Assembly (NCBI GenBank): GCA_017694875.1
Contig: JADIMG010000028.1
Span: 1 to 35,808 of the forward strand
DNA length: 35,808 nt
Reading direction: 5' to 3'
DNA from: Candidatus Gallipaludibacter merdavium
GTDB lineage: Bacteria > Bacteroidota > Bacteroidia > Bacteroidales > Paludibacteraceae
Part shown: in pieces, positions 34,269 to 35,808 of the stretch
Position numbering within the stretch: position 1 is the first letter of the stretch
How the letters are laid out: every line of letters begins with the position of its first letter
Program-made: the position numbers and the translations under genes
The notes under the pieces: model-generated
What the model saw: the letters and a program-made list of their open reading frames with translations, nothing else
What the model was told of the DNA's origin: nothing
The model's database searches: none

Positions 34269-34991
34269 ATGGGACAGAAAATTAATCCAATTAGTAACCG
34301 CTTGGGAATTATCAGAGGATGGGATTCCAATTGGTATGGCGGAAAAAACTACGGAGATACATTGTTGGAAGATAGCAAAATCAGAAAATATTTGGAAGCC
34401 CGTCTTGCTAAAGCTAGTATTTCTCGTATTGTAATTGAACGTACTCTTAAACTTGTAACTATTACTGTCTGCACTGCTCGCCCCGGTTTCATCATCGGAA
34501 AGGGTGGACAAGAAGTTGACAAATTGAAAGAGGAGCTGAAGAAAATAACAGACAAGGATGTTCAGATTAATATTTCTGAGGTAAAACGTCCTGAATTGGA
34601 TGCTGTTATTGTTGCTAACAATATCGCTCGCCAGATTGAAGGAAAAATCGCTTACCGTCGTGCTGTTAAAACAGCTATCGCATCAACGATGCGTATGGGC
34701 GCAGAAGGCATTAAGGTGATGGTTTCCGGACGTCTCAATGGAGCTGAGATGGCCCGCTCTGAAATGTACAAAGAAGGACGTACCCCTTTGCATACTCTAA
34801 GAGCTGATATCGATTATGCTCACGCTGAGGCTTTGACAAAAGTTGGTATCATTGGTATCAAGGTTTGGATTTGCCGCGGTGAAGTTTACGGAAAACGCGA
34901 TTTAGCTCCATCTTTTGTTGCTGCTAAAAATGAAGGACGCTCTGAACGTCGTCAAAGCGGTGACAAGGGTTTCAGAAGAAGAAAAAAATAA
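34269..34991 (+). CDS. rpsC: 30S ribosomal protein S3
   Basis: 240-aa uS3, part of the mRNA entry channel and its helicase activity. The N-terminus is [20 protein letters not shown]. The KH domain carries [18 protein letters not shown], and the C-terminal domain [20 protein letters not shown]. It ends with a basic tail, RRKK. rplP follows after 30 bp. Confidence 0.98.
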   Translation: MGQKINPISNRLGIIRGWDSNWYGGKNYGDTLLEDSKIRKYLEARLAKASISRIVIERTLKLVTITVCTARPGFIIGKGGQEVDKLKEELKKITDKDVQINISEVKRPELDAVIVANNIARQIEGKIAYRRAVKTAIASTMRMGAEGIKVMVSGRLNGAEMARSEMYKEGRTPLHTLRADIDYAHAEALTKVGIIGIKVWICRGEVYGKRDLAPSFVAAKNEGRSERRQSGDKGFRRRKK

Positions 34992-35021
34992 CTGTTTAAC
35001 TGATTGAGAGATTAAGTAATT

Positions 35022-35453
35022 ATGTTACAACCGAAAAAAACAAAATTCAGAAGACAGCAGAAGGGTCGTATGAAGGGTATCGCACAGCGCGGTAACCAAT
35101 TGGCTTTCGGATCTTTCGGCATTAAGTCCTTGCAGTCTAAATGGCTGACTGGACGCCAGATTGAAGCTGCACGTGTTGCTGTTACTCGTTATATGCAGAG
35201 ACAAGGTCAAATTTGGATTCGCGTATTCCCGGATAAGCCTATTACCAAAAAACCAGCAGAAGTACGTATGGGTAAAGGTAAAGGTTCACCGGAAGGTTTT
35301 GTGGCTCCTGTAACTCCAGGTCGTATGATTATTGAAGTAGAAGGCGTTCCATTTGAGATTGCTAAGGAAGCATTGAGATTAGCTGCTCAAAAATTGCCCG
35401 TAACAACAAAATTTGTTGTAAGACGCGATTATGATCCAACTCAAAATGTATAG
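35022..35453 (+). CDS. rplP: 50S ribosomal protein L16
   Basis: 143-aa uL16, which helps organise the A site of the large subunit. It contains [19 protein letters not shown], the [20 protein letters not shown] block and [11 protein letters not shown]. Its stop is 4 bp before the rpmC start. Confidence 0.98.
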   Translation: MLQPKKTKFRRQQKGRMKGIAQRGNQLAFGSFGIKSLQSKWLTGRQIEAARVAVTRYMQRQGQIWIRVFPDKPITKKPAEVRMGKGKGSPEGFVAPVTPGRMIIEVEGVPFEIAKEALRLAAQKLPVTTKFVVRRDYDPTQNV

Positions 35454-35457
35454 TAAT

Positions 35458-35652
35458 ATGAAAAGTAGCGAAATAAAAGAATTAACCACCCAAGAAATCC
35501 GTGAACGCTTAAGCGCTGAAAAGGAAAACTTGGTTCGGATGAAGTTAAATCATTCCATTTCTCCGCTAGAGAATCCTATGCAATTGCGTAGTGCACGTAA
35601 AACAATTGCACGCCTTGCAACTGAATTGCGTCAAAGAGAAATTAATCAATAA
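35458..35652 (+). CDS. rpmC: 50S ribosomal protein L29
   Basis: 64-aa uL29, a two-helix protein at the tunnel exit. It begins MKSSEIKELTTQEIRERL and contains NLVRMKLNHSISPLENPMQL and RKTIARLATELRQRE. The ATG at 35458 was chosen because the longer frame overlaps rplP and adds residues not found in the family. Confidence 0.96.
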   Translation: MKSSEIKELTTQEIRERLSAEKENLVRMKLNHSISPLENPMQLRSARKTIARLATELRQREINQ

Positions 35653-35665
35653 ACTTTGAACCTGA

Positions 35666-35808
35666 ATGGAAACTAGAAACTTAAGAAAAGAAAGAGTGGG
35701 TGTGGTTTTCAGCAATAAAATGGATAAAACCATTACCGTAGCTGTGAAGTGGAAGGAAAAACACCCGATTTATGGTAAATTTGTCAATAAAACAAAGAAA
35801 TACCATGC
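35666..35808 (+). CDS. rpsQ: 30S ribosomal protein S17 (partial, cut by window end)
   Basis: The first 47 codons of uS17 are present: [20 protein letters not shown], then [19 protein letters not shown] and KTKKYH. It is an OB-fold 16S rRNA-binding protein of about 85 aa, and the frame is open at the window edge. It lies 13 bp after rpmC, in the expected order. Confidence 0.95.
   Translation, partial: METRNLRKERVGVVFSNKMDKTITVAVKWKEKHPIYGKFVNKTKKYH

Overview
This window looks like a chromosomal core segment of a Bacteroidales bacterium (Bacteroides, Phocaeicola or Prevotella-like). Four things point there. The promoters carry the Bacteroidota primary-sigma signature (TTTG, about 20 bp, TAnnTTTG). 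Shine-Dalgarno sequences are nearly absent. Several families are typical of the phylum: a DUF6913-like protein beside dapA, a PspC/head-GIN membrane protein with a PadR regulator, BspA-type leucine-rich repeats and an outer-membrane beta-barrel receptor. The str and S10 ribosomal operons are joined as rpsL-rpsG-fusA-rpsJ-rplC with no tuf. I see no phage, integrase, transposase, CRISPR array or resistance gene.

Layout. 1-360: a bidirectional terminator, tRNA-Pro(UGG) on the minus strand, and interleaved divergent promoters for the tRNA and hemW. 384-2333 (+): hemW and a short-chain dehydrogenase. 2342-4794 (-): a three-gene operon (metallo-beta-lactamase-fold hydrolase, secreted TPR protein, HAD phosphatase). 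4795-5244: a gene-free stretch with an 84-bp tandem duplication that spans a promoter. 5245-9147 (+): gyrA and a periplasmic TPR protein, closed by a perfect 28-bp palindromic terminator. 9330-16885 (-): dapA, a DUF6913-like gene, an outer-membrane receptor, pdxB, a PspC/GIN protein and its PadR regulator. 16961-20511: a BspA-like LRR surface protein (-) flanked on both sides by REP-like palindromes. 20512-24365 (-): a RecD/Pif1-type helicase, a secreted C1B aminopeptidase and prfB with its programmed +1 frameshift. 24794-27344 (+): truA, an EamA transporter and an exported helical-repeat protein. 27557 to the end (+): the fused str-S10 ribosomal operon, cut off inside rpsQ.

No defence or mobile system is evident. 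The least explained signals are non-coding. (1) A composite palindromic repeat occurs three times, at about 11.0, 22.0 and 24.5 kb, always in the same orientation and twice directly after a stop codon. (2) A tandemly duplicated element overlaps the promoter of the hydrolase operon. (3) A two-palindrome REP module lies in direct orientation on both sides of the bspA-like gene, whose own 69-bp coding repeats are nearly identical in DNA. (4) Two AGTACT-centred palindromes lie inside the padR promoter and fit an autoregulatory operator.

All coordinates come from reading by eye; no homology search was run. Family names rest on recognised motifs.
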